Assembly: GCA_032622095.1 (NCBI GenBank)
Contig: CP136064.1
Span: forward strand, 219,806,205-219,870,204
Length of the DNA: 64,000 nucleotides
Direction of reading: 5' to 3'
Source of the DNA: Siphonodentalium dalli
Lineage: Eukaryota; Mollusca; Scaphopoda; Gadilida; Siphonodentaliidae
Shown: positions 44,931 to 56,810 of the stretch, in pieces
Numbering within the stretch: the stretch's first letter is position 1
Layout: each line of letters begins with the position of its first letter
The notes under the pieces: generated by a model
Told to the model about the DNA's origin: nothing
The model's input: only the letters and a program-made list of their open reading frames with translations
The model's database searches: none
Program-made: the position numbers and the translations under genes

Positions 44931-45900
44931 TGTCCCCGCTTCCCAAGTTCGTCTTAATTCTTTTAAAAACACCGTCACCAGTGGAAAGCCAAGTGAATTC
45001 GCGGTAATCGCCGCCAGTCATGTCTGGCAGATGTTATTTCAGAGACCCGTTAGTTCGACGTTCATAGTCATATTGTTGTAAAAACCAGGTTACTCCTATA
45101 GGATATACCCTATCTATGTTAACGTTGTCAAGTGAGTGACATATTTCTCAAAAAGCCCTTCGGTAAAGACAGATATAGGGACGTCGCGAGAATGGTGAAT
45201 GAGTATCTCATCCCGCAATAATAGTCAAATGTCCAATTGAGATTTAATCCCTGACACACCGAACAGATAAGGTTGAAAATGTTCTGGTAGCTTGATTTGG
45301 AAATCTCCATCTAAAAATCTTTAGTTACCAGTTGAAACATTTACTTTAAAGGGGTCACACGAATAGTGTATTGGATAAAGGTAATCAAAGATTCTGCCAA
45401 ACTTAAATATATTGCGATTCCCGTTAAAGTGTGACAGTTACTTGCACAGGGCGTGATGACAGCGGGTGGATGGGTATCTCATCCCACAACTATAGTCAAA
45501 ATATTGAATATTTTGAAAGTTCATGCCTGTCACATCAGCCGTAAATATCAGACCGAAATTTGTTCATACTGTTCAGCCAGCTTGATTCTGATATTTCCAA
45601 TAAAAAAAACTTGAGGTACCATTTTGATCAGTTCAATATTAAGTGGTGCAGATTGTAATTTAGTGGACACCCACCCCCAATTGAAGGGGATTTTCGTCCA
45701 AATGTTCCAGAATTGGAAAGTTTATGCCTGATACATCAGCTTGAAACATCAGTTAAAATATAGGTTGACATTGTTCTGATAGCTCGATGGGGTGCAAATT
45801 GTATATTCCGGACTCGGTGAATTTTGGTGGTGTTCAGTGGGTGCAGTTGGAAATTGTATCCACACCGAGAGGAAACAAGCGAGCCTATGTATAACAAACT

Positions 45901-45906
45901 TTTATT
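45901..45906 (-). promoter_or_regulatory. AATAAA of CDC25 copy 2
   Basis: Equivalent of the copy 1 signal, about 175 bases beyond the stop codon on the minus strand. Confidence 0.55.
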
Positions 45907-46079
45907 AAAACATAAGTATAACAGTGTCAATAATATATAAATATAAATATATAATTAACATCCACACGCCAGCATGTGAATGGGCACATTTAAATAGCAC
46001 TGTGACGTCGCAATATCACTAAATGGCTTGATTCTTTACTCTCTATGTACGTCCAAAGCTCCGATAGCAGCATGAACAT

Positions 46080-49000
46080 TTATAATTTCAAACTTCTAAT
46101 TGACGCACGCTTCCTCTCCGTTGCTGACCATGACTTGGATTTGACCCGGAAATGACGTAAATCTGACTTGTGGTTTTGGTGTAGCATGGGTGTGTAGGCC
46201 TCTGGATCGCAATGCGTCTGAAAAAAATAGCAGAAACCTATTTAAAGTACAATGTTGTTCGACAGAGGTCAGACATTTTCGCGAACAGTAAAGAACATGC
46301 ATATGGCACTATTGCAAAACGCAAAAATATGGCACTTCGAAATCGAAATCAGGCTATTATTAGTGAACAATGAAGACAAAATCATGGTGACATTATTTGT
46401 TGAATCAAAAGGATTTATGATAACGGATCGAAATGACCCATTTGGACCTCCAAGTGCGCAGTTGGAAGGATAAATAGAAATTATTAATAAATATTCAAAA
46501 TACTAACTGTAAACAGATTTCATGCATGTGAGATAACGCTCTTTATTCTTACCATATCTGGAATAAACTAACGAGGAACGCTCTCGGTTGTTTCATACTA
46601 GCGAAAAATTTGCATCTTTTGATGGCACATTAAGTCTGTATAACATTAATTGATAAATACATATTAATTGATCAAGCTTTTTTGATTGCACCAGAATGTG
46701 TCAAAAGCGACGAGTATCAATTGATACTTCATATTACCATGGGTATTTAATATGACTGTATTGAGGATCGACTACATTATCACGTATCATATCTATATGT
46801 GACTCTTATAACGTGAATAACTCACCACATTACTCTCATAGAAAGCTTTGTATCCTCCTTCCAGCAGATAAACCTCGGGGAAGTTCAGGAACGGGTATCT
46901 CTCAGCGTTCTCTTCTCGGTCCATTTGCCGCAAGAATCGTAAACTGAAAACAGAAAGATAAGCTTAAATATAAATCACAATGTATTGACGAAATTATTCC
47001 AGCACCACATGCTCCACGAACACTCTGGTATGATGATTGTTTGATGCGCCCGCTGTGACCGGGTGACTGTGGGTTGTGGTTAATGCAGCCAACTCCCCGT
47101 GTGCGTACTGTTAGATGGGCACTCTACAATGTTATTCCACGCTGTAAATGTTTGCCATTAATTTAGATAATAACGAGTTTCGCCTATAATATATTTTTGA
47201 AAAGTTATCTTACATGTTCGCCCATCGGACCTAATCTCAGAGTAACATGTGACATCATGCTTGATATTAATCACTGTCTAATATTAAAGGGCATGGAACA
47301 TATACCCTTCGATATTCAAAGCGATATTTTAAGGTGAGGAATTACGTTAATTGTTTTCATATAATATAAAAATTAGCGGAATTTAAGAATTTCATTTATA
47401 AATATCTGTATCTTATCGAAATTCGCTAATTTGATTCCGTGTTATTCGTCAACTTGTAACTACGTGATTCATATTTAGTGATCATAACATAGAATAGTTT
47501 GCTTGTGATGTCATAATTATATTATATAACTGATAACAGAGAATTTCGTTATCTACTTACAGAGATGGCGCCCGCTCGCTGGAGAATTCACAGTGCAGAA
47601 TGAGCTTCTTATCGCTGGCTTTGTGTTTGTGGAAGAATTCCGTCATCTCCTCTCTTGTGTAAATGTTGATGGCACCCTAGAGATATAATTGATACGCTAT
47701 TGAACAACAATGAAGTATTCATTTTACATAAAGTAATTAAAAGTTATCGCTGTGTATTGTTAAACATTGTTTCGGTATTCGTAGCCATCGCGTTTTCTTC
47801 CAAACCAAAATATTCTGGGAAAACACAACGTTTGCAACTTTTCAAACTTCATTCAAATTCTAACCAAAAGCTATTTGAGCTAATGAATCGGTGCGTGTAC
47901 CCAATCAAAACATAGATTTCAGTTCTTATGATTTCTTTGAAATAATCAACTGTATAGTTCGATTTAGGTTGTATGTATATGTATCTGCTCGAAGACATTA
48001 AAAATAATTTTGAGTTATACGTTATCTGTCTGCAAAATCTAATAACAAATGTGTCAAGTTTTTCCTGAATGCAATCGATGGCGCCAAGTATGTCGAATAT
48101 AAGAAATGACACAAGACAAAAAGCAATATTAAGTTTGTGCCAACTCAACGTTTCTTAAGCTTAGAATACAAATTATCTATATGTCTTCTGGTATTTCCTT
48201 AATGTCGATATAATGATATTTTTACTGCACAAAATCGTCCTCACATCTTACCTTGATATGCCCTCCTTCGTATTCATACGGGTATCGACAGTCAATGATC
48301 GTGAAGTCGTTGAGGCATTTCATATCATCGTCGTGTAGTTCTGCCAGCTGCGAAAATATATAACACATGTTAAAGTTTGACAGAACGGGTATATTGTGAA
48401 GGAAGAAATACATAGCACCAATCGAAATATCGTATTCATGTCATTGCGAATCATAATCATATAGGGCTGGTCGTTCAGCTGGGCAATAAAATAGAAGTCC
48501 GTTTGGTTTATTTCTGTTTTTATTTATTGCGCTGATTACTGCCTTGAAAAGGGCTTGCTTGCCGTTTCTGTGTTTTCTCTATATAATGGACGGAAATTGA
48601 CCAACCTAACGACTACGTAAAACTCGAACAGACCAATGTGCTTACTATTTTATACAGGTTACCGTTGCATGTGTGAACATTTGTATATATGAAAAGCAAC
48701 CATTGCAGCTCACATTGATAATGTCTGGCATTTACGAGAAGTATGTATACTGAGCACACCTACCGTTGTTGGAGAGATGCATTTCAGGTCTTTATGCTTC
48801 CCGTCAACAAGCGGCAATAAGAGTGTCTGAAATAGACGAAAATAAAGTTTTAATATATATAATATTAAATTGTTGAATATTTATATGTTTGGTACTCCAA
48901 GGATATTCTGTCTCTCAAAAATCATACCCCGACAGATGTGTCTACCAATTTTTGACACTATGACTAGGTGTTGTAAATTTAAGAAATGAATTCCGGAATT

Positions 49001-50798
49001 AGTTTAGTTTAATATAAATTCAGCTTAAGGAGTTGGAGCACAAGTTACAAGACTTTACAAGTCGCTCACCTCCAAACATTATATTACAACATGTTGACAA
49101 TATACACAAAACGATCAAAGCGGACAAGCATGATTTGTCTTTGTGACATGTACTGACTTACAGAGTACGTGAGTACGGTCGTTGTGCACGTGAGGGTGGT
49201 TACAAACTGCAGAGTGTTTGTGCTATTAGTTCATATTTGACGGCCAACTGTTATTTCAGCCCAGCGATCATATGGTCAATTATACCTTGTGGATACTGTA
49301 TATTATTTCTGTTCTTACTAAAATATCCAATCTCAGAGGATCATGATTTGCGCATGTCTGAATATTCGATAGCGCGCTATCGGAAGGAAGAAAACACCAA
49401 CAAAGAGGATAATAAAACTCACCGATGAACCGTCTCCAGCCAAACTATTGTCGCCCTCTAATTTCGCAACGGCCGACATGACGTCAAACTGTTCAGGTGT
49501 TTCATCTGTGTTTACACCGACGTTGAGTCTCTTGTGTATCGTCCTGTCGTTGTCATAAGAACGATGTCGTGTCAATGACTTCCTCATCCCTACTGGTCGC
49601 CTAATCTGAAATCTATACACATTTTCGTTAACTCAACAGAGCACTTATGGTTTGATATCCGTCAATGAGGACTTACAGAAGTCCTCCTCTGCTGATTATC
49701 AGTAAGTTGCATTTACATTATGCCGTCCAGCGATGGCGGAACCGTTCGATTCCCGACAATCGGGATTGGCGGTCAAAAATAATTGATCCAAGTGACTCAC
49801 CTACTGGTATAACATATTGCAGCTCTAAATGATTGACTACTATACACATTACGAGAAACAACCAGATCAGAGAGGGTGTTTGCGGGAAATCGTTGGCATT
49901 GATGGTGCTATATTATGGCAATAAAACGGTGCTCCTATCTCAATGAACACCTACGTTGAATGCGGGACTATCCGTGGAGGTTGAAATGTATTCATTTTTT
50001 AAAGTTGCAAGAGCCCCCCCCCCGATGCCTCACACTAGGCTGCACAGCGAAAGTGGAGACCGTTCGATTATCGACAACAAGCGAAATTAGGGTTGTACTG
50101 TAACGTCGCATTAATGGCCCAATGGTCACTTTAACAATGAGGATCTTCAACAAGCGGTGTATTGCAGAATAATTTTCACTACACAGTATGTCTAATAATA
50201 CCCACTTTGAAGACAATTACGGCGTTGAAACGGGGCGTCTATCTCATGATCACTTACGTGGAATGCAGGGCTCTCCGTGGATGTTGGTTGTTTCAAAGGA
50301 GATTCGAAAGAAACGTCAATTCCACTGTCACGTGAGGTCTCGTCGTGAAAACGTGGTTGAGATCTGGATGTTATTGGGCTCCAAGTGATGGATGAATTCA
50401 TTGTATCATAGTCGCAGTCAACGTCGTGAAGATCACACTGAAAACAATCAAAGAACACATATATATGTATACGTTAGATATGAATGCTTGACTACTTGTA
50501 TATGCATTATACTAGAATTGTAAAAGTCGTTGTTTTGTATATATTGTTTTAACATTTGCAATGCAATAATTAGTCATTAACTCTTGAAATTATAATCTCT
50601 TTCAACATTTCATGTTTGTTTCTCGTCCAGAATATAATGCATGGAGTTCAATAACTTGATTCCAGCTTAAATTTCCCCATTAATTACCCACGTACGCTAT
50701 GCTATATATACACCTCTTTCTCAAAGGTCAATTCTAAAACAAATTCGGATTGCGTAAATATCATAACAGTATACCTGAACTGAGTGTGTATTCTCCAT
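46080..50798 (-). CDS. CDC25 M-phase inducer phosphatase, copy 2 (8 exons, 305 aa)
   Basis: Paralogue of copy 1 with the same gene structure. Exons on the minus strand: 50798-50775, 50437-50258, 49605-49423, 48826-48764, 48347-48252, 47676-47561, 46943-46826, 46217-46080; all splice sites and phases hold (918 bases). Exon 1 reads MENTHSVQ. Exon 2 is three bases shorter (CDLHDVD instead of LSDVHDAD). [22 protein letters not shown] and LEGGYKAFY are kept, as are the DSGIDVS motif and the RHRS site. Exon 7 differs at [10 protein letters not shown] ([10 protein letters not shown] in copy 1) and NFPEV (NFSEV), both also seen in copy 3. A TATA box lies about 60 bases upstream. It appears functional; whether both copies are expressed, or in different tissues, cannot be seen. 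Confidence 0.88.
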
Positions 50799-50856
50799 CT
50801 CTATATTCTCTTTGATTTAAATTAAAACAAACTGAAGATGTTCTGGTCGTGTGTGT

Positions 50857-50865
50857 TATATATAC
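50857..50865 (-). promoter_or_regulatory. TATA box of CDC25 copy 2
   Basis: TATATATAAC on the minus strand about 60 bases upstream of the ATG at 50,798, in the same context as copy 1. Confidence 0.5.
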
Positions 50866-51935
50866 TAAGTCGAGGACGGAATCGGTGCTTAAATCTTGTC
50901 GATACGGCGATTAACACTTGTCTGACAAGCGATCTGATTATCTGAACACAGATCTTCAGAACTCGACAGGGTTGCTGCTGTATAAGTGTCTAGACGTGCT
51001 AACATCCTAATCAGCACCAACACCCAGCCCAACCCCAATTAATATAACGCTACATGTGCGTTGTGATATTGTATAGGGTTGAGTTGTCATTGTAGTGATC
51101 TGGTCATTAAGAATTGAATGGTGTAGGTATTATGTTCAGGGCCATAACGGGATTACATTTTCTCCATTTGGATTTATTAGCATGCCCTATTCAAATTTAA
51201 ATGTCTGATATTGGTCTGAAAGCGAAATGTTCTGATATCAAATTCAAGTATTTAAACCTTGTAATCGCGCGGCAGAAAGAAATAGGTCGATATGAAAACG
51301 TCATAAACTTGGGCCACATTTTGATCGAATGTGGTGCTACAAAAATCGGCATATGGTTTGATAAATGGTGGTGGACGTCTATCTGGCCGTTTGTCAATCT
51401 TCCCGTCTCCCGTCTCACGTCCGTATCACGACGTACGCGCGACAACTCCAACAAGCGATAGCCTATTTAACCAAATTTTGTGTTGCGGCTTCTACTCAAG
51501 TTCACACTTGCTTATGCGACAACTGGACCACATCATCCCCGATTCACACTACATGCTTGTATTGCCGATGTGCTTGTTTCAGAGCATTGTGGGTAGCCGA
51601 AATTAGATTTGGCAAGAAACGTGATCAACATTTCATGTTTTGTGATAAGTGCTGCGGACATTCAATTAAGGAAAACAGAATTTCGAACGCATTATGCCGA
51701 CACTTACACTGTCAGAGCCTTTCACAAAGTTTTTGCATAAATTACACTGAATTATTAAATGAGATATTCGTACATCAATATAATTGTTTGGTGATATTAA
51801 ACAGAGAATCGCGATGATGTGGAAAGTAATAAACATAAATATTCCAAGATTTTGACGATAAGATAAATAAACCTTCGTGGAAGTTCAAGAAGAAACGAAT
51901 ATTCACATGAACCCATTATATTTATAATACAATAC

Positions 51936-52200
51936 CTGAAGAGAGTATGTGTTCTCCATCTCTATATTGTCTTCGTTTGAAATTTCGTGAACAAACTGAT
52001 GATTGTTTGTAGCCGTGTGTGTGTTATATATACTAACTCAATAGGACGGAATCAGTCGTTAAATCTTGTCGATACGGCGATTAACACTTGTCTGGCAAGC
52101 GATCTGATTATCTGAACACAGATCTACAGAACTCGACATGGTTGCTGCTGTATAAGTGTCTAGACGTGCTAACACCCTAATCAGCACCAACAACCACCAC
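51936..52200 (-). promoter_or_regulatory. second CDC25 promoter/first-exon cassette, unit 2 (frame kept)
   Basis: The minus strand has TATATATAACAC near 52,028-52,036, then ATGGAGAACACATACTCTCT TCAG|GTATTG at 51,959-51,936. This is a 24-base exon MENTYSLQ ending in phase 0, which would join exon 2 of copy 2 in frame across a ~1.5 kb intron. The upstream block (GATACGGCGATTAACACTTG etc.) matches the promoter of copy 2. It is either a real alternative promoter or a leftover of an internal duplication. Confidence 0.5.
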
Positions 52201-52239
52201 AGCCCCACTTAATGTAACACTGTGTTGGAGCTGTGATAT

Positions 52240-52753
52240 ATATAAGGATTAACTGTCATTTGGACTGTTTTTATGGAGATGTAACGGTGGGGTAAGTGGA
52301 CATAACTTGTGTAAAACCCGAAGGGTTTTACATACAAGTTATGTCCACTTACCTCACCGTTACATCTCCATAAAAATAGTCCACATGACAGTTAATCCTT
52401 ATATTTATATACATTTAGCGAAAAGGCCACTTTTGTAAATATATTTAAATCGAAAAGTGTATCGTGACAAGATCAGCCCAAAATACCCAATAGCACCCTT
52501 GGCAAAAGTTAATAGGAACAATTTCTCTTCATGTTGAAACCCGATGATGTATTAAGTCAATCCTGCGAGAGTCCAAGTGCGCCCAAAACATTACTCGTTC
52601 GTCTTTCCAAACCTAATGACGTATCGATGGTGTTATTAGCTTGGTGTTATGAGGCGTTACGCATTCACCGAGAAATAACTGCAACTAGCCACGTGGGCGC
52701 CGACCAATCAGAATGCTGGATTTAGTGATGACAACACTTAGTGTGTAAATATA
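52240..52753 (+). mobile_element. ~0.51 kb hairpin-headed element, copy 2
   Basis: Near-identical to 20,222-20,737: the same ~78-base-arm palindrome (centre near 52,320) and the same tail ending TTAGTGTGTAAATATAT. Unit 1 keeps the uninterrupted site (TGTGATATTTTATTATCC at 43,629), so this is an insertion into unit 2 after or during duplication. Confidence 0.85.
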
Positions 52754-53411
52754 TGTTATTATCCTGATGCTGGCATTACCGAATTTCTCCGGCGAGACTT
52801 GTGGATTATAACTAATACATTTAGATTTGATTTTGTAACTGGATAAACCCTGGCTACCAATTTAGGACTTGGCCATTAATAAATTAAACACTGTAGTATA
52901 GATTTAGGGCCATATAACGGGATTACATTTGTATCATACACTGGGTGTTAACTTATCTGATTTGGATCAGAATCAATATTATTATTTGTCACCGGAAAGC
53001 TCGCTCTAGATACAGTATGGCAGTATTGTTGCCATGGCTTAAGGGTGCCCTGTCAGATATTACTCAATAAAAACACCACATGTATGTTTTATATAGATCA
53101 TGCTCACCAGCACATTAATGGGAGATTTTGGTGGCCAGATATCGACCTCTGTCGCATAAAGTCGGAAGTTAATAAAGAGCGTTCTCAATTATGAGCTTTT
53201 GTGACAGTTTTCGACATACTACTTTTGGGTGTGGATTTTGGCGATGCCAGCTAGTGATGTGACAAAAATGATGTTTATTGAAGTAGTTTTCATTTTCTTG
53301 TGCACGGTAAGCGGAAAATTGCCATCGGAAATTCTGGATTATTTGGCATCAAATCGGACAGTGGATATTTAAGAGTATTGTACCAACCTAATTGCATGAG
53401 GATATATTGTT

Positions 53412-53722
53412 TAGAAGCAAATTTAATTTTTGAGAGGATTGGGTGGGATTCGAACCCCGGCCCATGACGGCGAGCGCGGCCCAAAAAAGGAAGCTCAAAT
53501 GGCCGCTGTATTCTGACGTCGCACTTAGGACACTATTATATGCACATTTTAAGGTCTCTATAGTATATATATTTGCACTGTCTCAAAAATTAAATTTGCT
53601 TCTAAAAATAGGCGCCTGGTGTGTTATATAGTCCCAAGCATGTTCAAAAAGCAATGCTCGGCATGTTTCGGAGGCATAACATTTTACATGCTACTGTGCT
53701 ATATCTCCTATATATATATACT
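53412..53722 (-). mobile_element. tRNA-like element, truncated copy in unit 2
   Basis: It keeps the GATTCGAACC B box (53,448) and both inverted AAGCAAATTTAATTTTTGAG / AAATTAAATTTGCTTC ends. Relative to 44.3 kb it has lost part of the left inverted repeat (the GACAGTGCAAATTG segment) and most of the tRNA-like 5' half. Confidence 0.6.
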
Positions 53723-54345
53723 ACTAGAAGGTTACCCGACTTCGTCCGGGCTTTGACCTTGAATTGTCCATTTTGAAGGTCAAGGTCAAATGGGGTCACG
53801 ATTTGACCAGTCCAAAACACTGCCTGGACAAAAGTACCCGACAAACGTGCCCGTCGAAATCTATCCGGTTTACCCAATTTGACCTTGAATTGATGATTTT
53901 GAAGGTCAATGTCAGGTCGGGGTCACGGTTTGACCCGTCCAAAACACTCAGCGTACAAAAGTAACCCTATGTATACAATTTCGTCGAAATCCCATCAAAA
54001 TTGGCGATTTGACCTTGAATTGACCCGATTTAAAGGCCAATGTCACGTCGCACGGGCATGAATATGCTTATGAGACTCCCCATACGAAAGTACCCCCACA
54101 TACCAAGTTTCATCGAAATCCCGTGATATTCGGGCGTTTGACCTTGAAATGACCCGATTTCAAGGTCAATGTCACGTCGCACGGACAAATTAATAGGCCC
54201 ATGCCACCCCACGGCCGAAGGTACCCCCACATACCAAGTTTCATCGAAATCGGGTCGGCCGTTTTCGAGTTCATCGCGAACACACACACAGACACACACA
54301 CACACACACAAACACAAACACAGATCTTCCAAAATATATAATAGA
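53723..54345 (+). repeat. retroelement 3'-end repeats with CA-rich tail
   Basis: Several blocks of CCCGACTTCGTCCGGGCTTT, TTTGACCTTGAATTG, GAAGGTCAA and ACCAAGTTTCATCGAAATC at ~110-130 base spacing. They end in an ACACACACAGACACAC microsatellite (54,279-54,323) and AAAATATATAATAGACTAG. Confidence 0.75.
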
Positions 54346-55273
54346 CTAGCCGATGAGCCCGACGTTGTCCGGGCTATTCAAAAACCAAATTTGAAGTCGA
54401 TAGCTCCACCCGTTTCCGAGATCTGGTATGCGCATGCGCGAAGCTGGCGTCGCACGTCTCGGCGACCCGATAAAATTCGTATCCGGGGCAAGATACATTC
54501 ACTTACCAAATTTCAAGTAGATAGCTCCACCCGTTTCCGAGATCTCGTCTGCGCATGCGCGAAGCTGGCGTCGCACGGGGCTCGGCGACCCGATAAAATT
54601 CGTATCCGGGGCAAGATACATTCACATAGCAAATTTCAAGTCGATAGCTCCACCCGTTTCCGAGATCTCGTCTGCGCATGCGTGAAGCTGGCGTCGCACG
54701 GGCTCGGCGACCCGATAAAATTCGTATCCGGGGCAAGATACATTCACATACCAAATTTCAAGTCGATAGCTCTACCCAGTCCGACGTTGTCCGGGCTATT
54801 AAAAAAACAATTTTCAAGTCGATAGCTCTACCCGTTTCCGAGATCTGGTCTGCGCATGCGCGAAGCTGGCGTCGCACGGGCTCGGCTACCCGATAAAATT
54901 CGTATCTGGGGCAAGATACATTCACATAGCAAATTTCAAGTCGATAGCTCCACCCGTCTCCGAGATCTCGTCTGCGCATGCGCGAAGCTGGCGTCGCACG
55001 GGCTCGGCGACCCGATAAAATTCGTATCCGGGGCAAGATACATTCACATACCAAATTTCAAGTCGATAGCTCCACCCGTTTCCGAGATCTCGTCTGCGCA
55101 TGCGCGAAGCGGGCGCCGCACGGGCTCGCCTATACGACAACGTTCACCGCCTGGTAAAACTACTCACACGTACCAAGTTTCGTCCCGATCGGTCGAGAAT
55201 CGTAGATTTGTATAAATGACAGACAGACAGACAAACAAACAAACAAACAGAGGTCTTCAAAATATATATGAGA
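54346..55273 (+). repeat. ~121 bp tandem repeat (about seven units)
   Basis: Units contain TCGATAGCTCCACCCGTTTC, CGAGATCTSGTCTGCGCATG, CGCGAAGCTGGCGTCGCACG, GGCGACCCGATAAAATTCG and TATCCGGGGCAAGATACATT. AGCTCCACCCGTTT starts near 54,404, 54,521, 54,645, 54,767, 54,822, 54,945 and 55,068, one of them in a shortened unit. It begins and ends with CGTTGTCCGGGC / AATATATATGAGACTAGC, so it is an expanded internal segment of the neighbouring retroelement-like family. The frames across it on both strands are repeat artefacts. Confidence 0.85.
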
Positions 55274-55757
55274 CTAGCAGGGTGACCCGACTTCGTCCTG
55301 GCTGTTTACCCTCTGCTTTCATCCGTCGAAAGGCGATTTGACCTTGAATTGATCATTTTGAAGGTCAAGGTCAGGTCGGGGTTACGATTTCACCCGTCCG
55401 AAACACTCCCCGGACAAAAGTATCCATAGGTATCAAATTTCGTCGAAAGGCGCGATTTGACCTCGAATTGACCAATTTGAAGGTCAATGTCAGGTCGGGG
55501 TCACGATTTGGCCCGTCAAAAACACTCCCCGGACAACAGTATCCCTAGGTATCAAATTTCGTCGAAATCCGTCCGAAAGGCGCGATTTGACCTTGAATTG
55601 ACCATTTTGAAGGTCAAGGTCAGGTCGGGGTCACGATTTGACCCGCCCAAAACACTCCCCTGTCAAAAGTATCCCTAGGTATCAAATTTCGTCGAAATCC
55701 GTCCGGCAGTTTTCCCGGCCATTGCTAACAAACAGACAGAAGTCCCAAAATATATAC
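55274..55757 (+). repeat. ~125 bp tandem retroelement 3'-end repeat
   Basis: Four passes of TTTGACCTTGAATTGACC, TTTGAAGGTCAAGGTCAGGT, CGGGGTCACGATTTG(A/G)CC, CCCCGGACAA and TAGGTATCAAATTTCGTCG. Ends in AACAAACAGACAGAAGTCC, typical of the 3' tail of this family. Confidence 0.8.
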
Positions 55758-56071
55758 TTAGGACACTTTAAAATGTGCATATAGTGTCCTAAGTGCGACG
55801 TCAGAATATATACAGCGGCCATTTGAGCTTCCTTATATGGGGTCGCTTCGGTTGCCGTGTGGTATTGGCGTCGGACGTTGGGTCGCAAGTCATGGGCCGG
55901 GGTTGGAATCCCACCCAATCCCCAAAAAAAATTTGCACATTCTCAAAAATTAAATTTGATTCCAAAAATAGGCGCCTGGTGTGTTGTATAGTCCCAAGCA
56001 TCTATAGCTCGGCATGTTTCGGAGGCATAAAATATAACATGCTACTGTGCTATATCTCCTATATATATACT
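55758..56071 (+). mobile_element. tRNA-like element, plus-strand copy
   Basis: Opens with the hairpin CTTAGGACACT ... AGTGTCCTAAG (55,758-55,793). GGTTGCCGTGTGGTATTGG (A-box-like) and GGGGTTGGAATCCCACC (mutated B box) follow, then the AAAAATTAAATTTGATTCC end and the TAGGCGCCTGGTGTGTTGTA tail shared with 44.5 and 53.6 kb. It is opposite in orientation to those copies over the tRNA-like part. Confidence 0.6.
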
Positions 56072-56810
56072 ACTTCGTCCGGGCTGTTTCCCCTCTGCTT
56101 TTCGGCGAATTGCGCGATTTGACATTGAATTGACCATTTTGAAGGATAAGGTCAGGTTTGGGTCACGATTCGACCCGTCCAAAACACTCCTCGGACAAAA
56201 GTAACCCTAGGTATCAAATTTCGACGAAATCCCGTCAAAATTCGGGATTTGACCATGAATAGACAATTTTGTACGTCAAGGTCAGGTCGGGGTCACGATT
56301 TGACCGTCCAAAACACTCCCCGGACAAAAGTATCCCTAGGTATCAAATTTCATCGAAATCGGCCCGTTTTACCAGATTTGACCTTGCATTGTCCCTTTTG
56401 AAGGTCAAGGTCAGGCCGGGTGACGATTTGACCCGTCCAAAACATTCCTCGGACAAAAGTAACCCTACGTATCAAATTTCGTCGAAATCCCGTCAAAATT
56501 CGCGATTTGACCTTGAATTGACCATTTTGAAGGTCAAGGTCAGGTCGGGGTCACGATTTGACCCGTCCAAAACACTCCCTGGACCCCATTTTTATCAAAT
56601 TTCGTCAAAATCCGTCTGGCAGCCATAGCTAACACACAGACAAACAAACAGACAGAAGTCCGAAAATATATATTAGACTAGCAGGCGACCCGACTTCGTC
56701 CGGGCTTTGACCTTGAATTGACCATCTTGAAGGTCAATGTCAAGATTGACCGGTCCAAAACACTCCCCGGAGAAAAACACCCGTAGGTATAAAATTTCGT
56801 CGAAATCCGA
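56072..56810 (+). repeat. retroelement 3'-end repeats at the unit 2/unit 3 junction
   Basis: Further ~125-base passes of the TTTGACCTTGAATTGACC / AAAACACTCCCCGGACAAAA / ATCAAATTTCGTCGAAATCC unit. The last segment (56,681-56,810) is the sequence also found at 44,812-44,930, directly before the start of unit 3. Confidence 0.8.

Larger units (their letters stand above)
44931..53722. repeat. CDC25 segmental duplication, unit 2
   Basis: Same order as unit 1 from GACATTTTGTCCCCGC through the CDC25 gene, promoter and second cassette to the tRNA-like block. Differences: it lacks the ~0.65 kb region with the 42.6 kb inverted-repeat element, and it carries the ~0.51 kb hairpin-headed insertion at 52,240. 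Confidence 0.9.

Noticed and set aside
54169-55215. Long overlapping Arg/Ser-rich ORFs on both strands
   Set aside because: They run through the ~121 bp tandem repeat and change frame between units; no conserved protein pattern remains.
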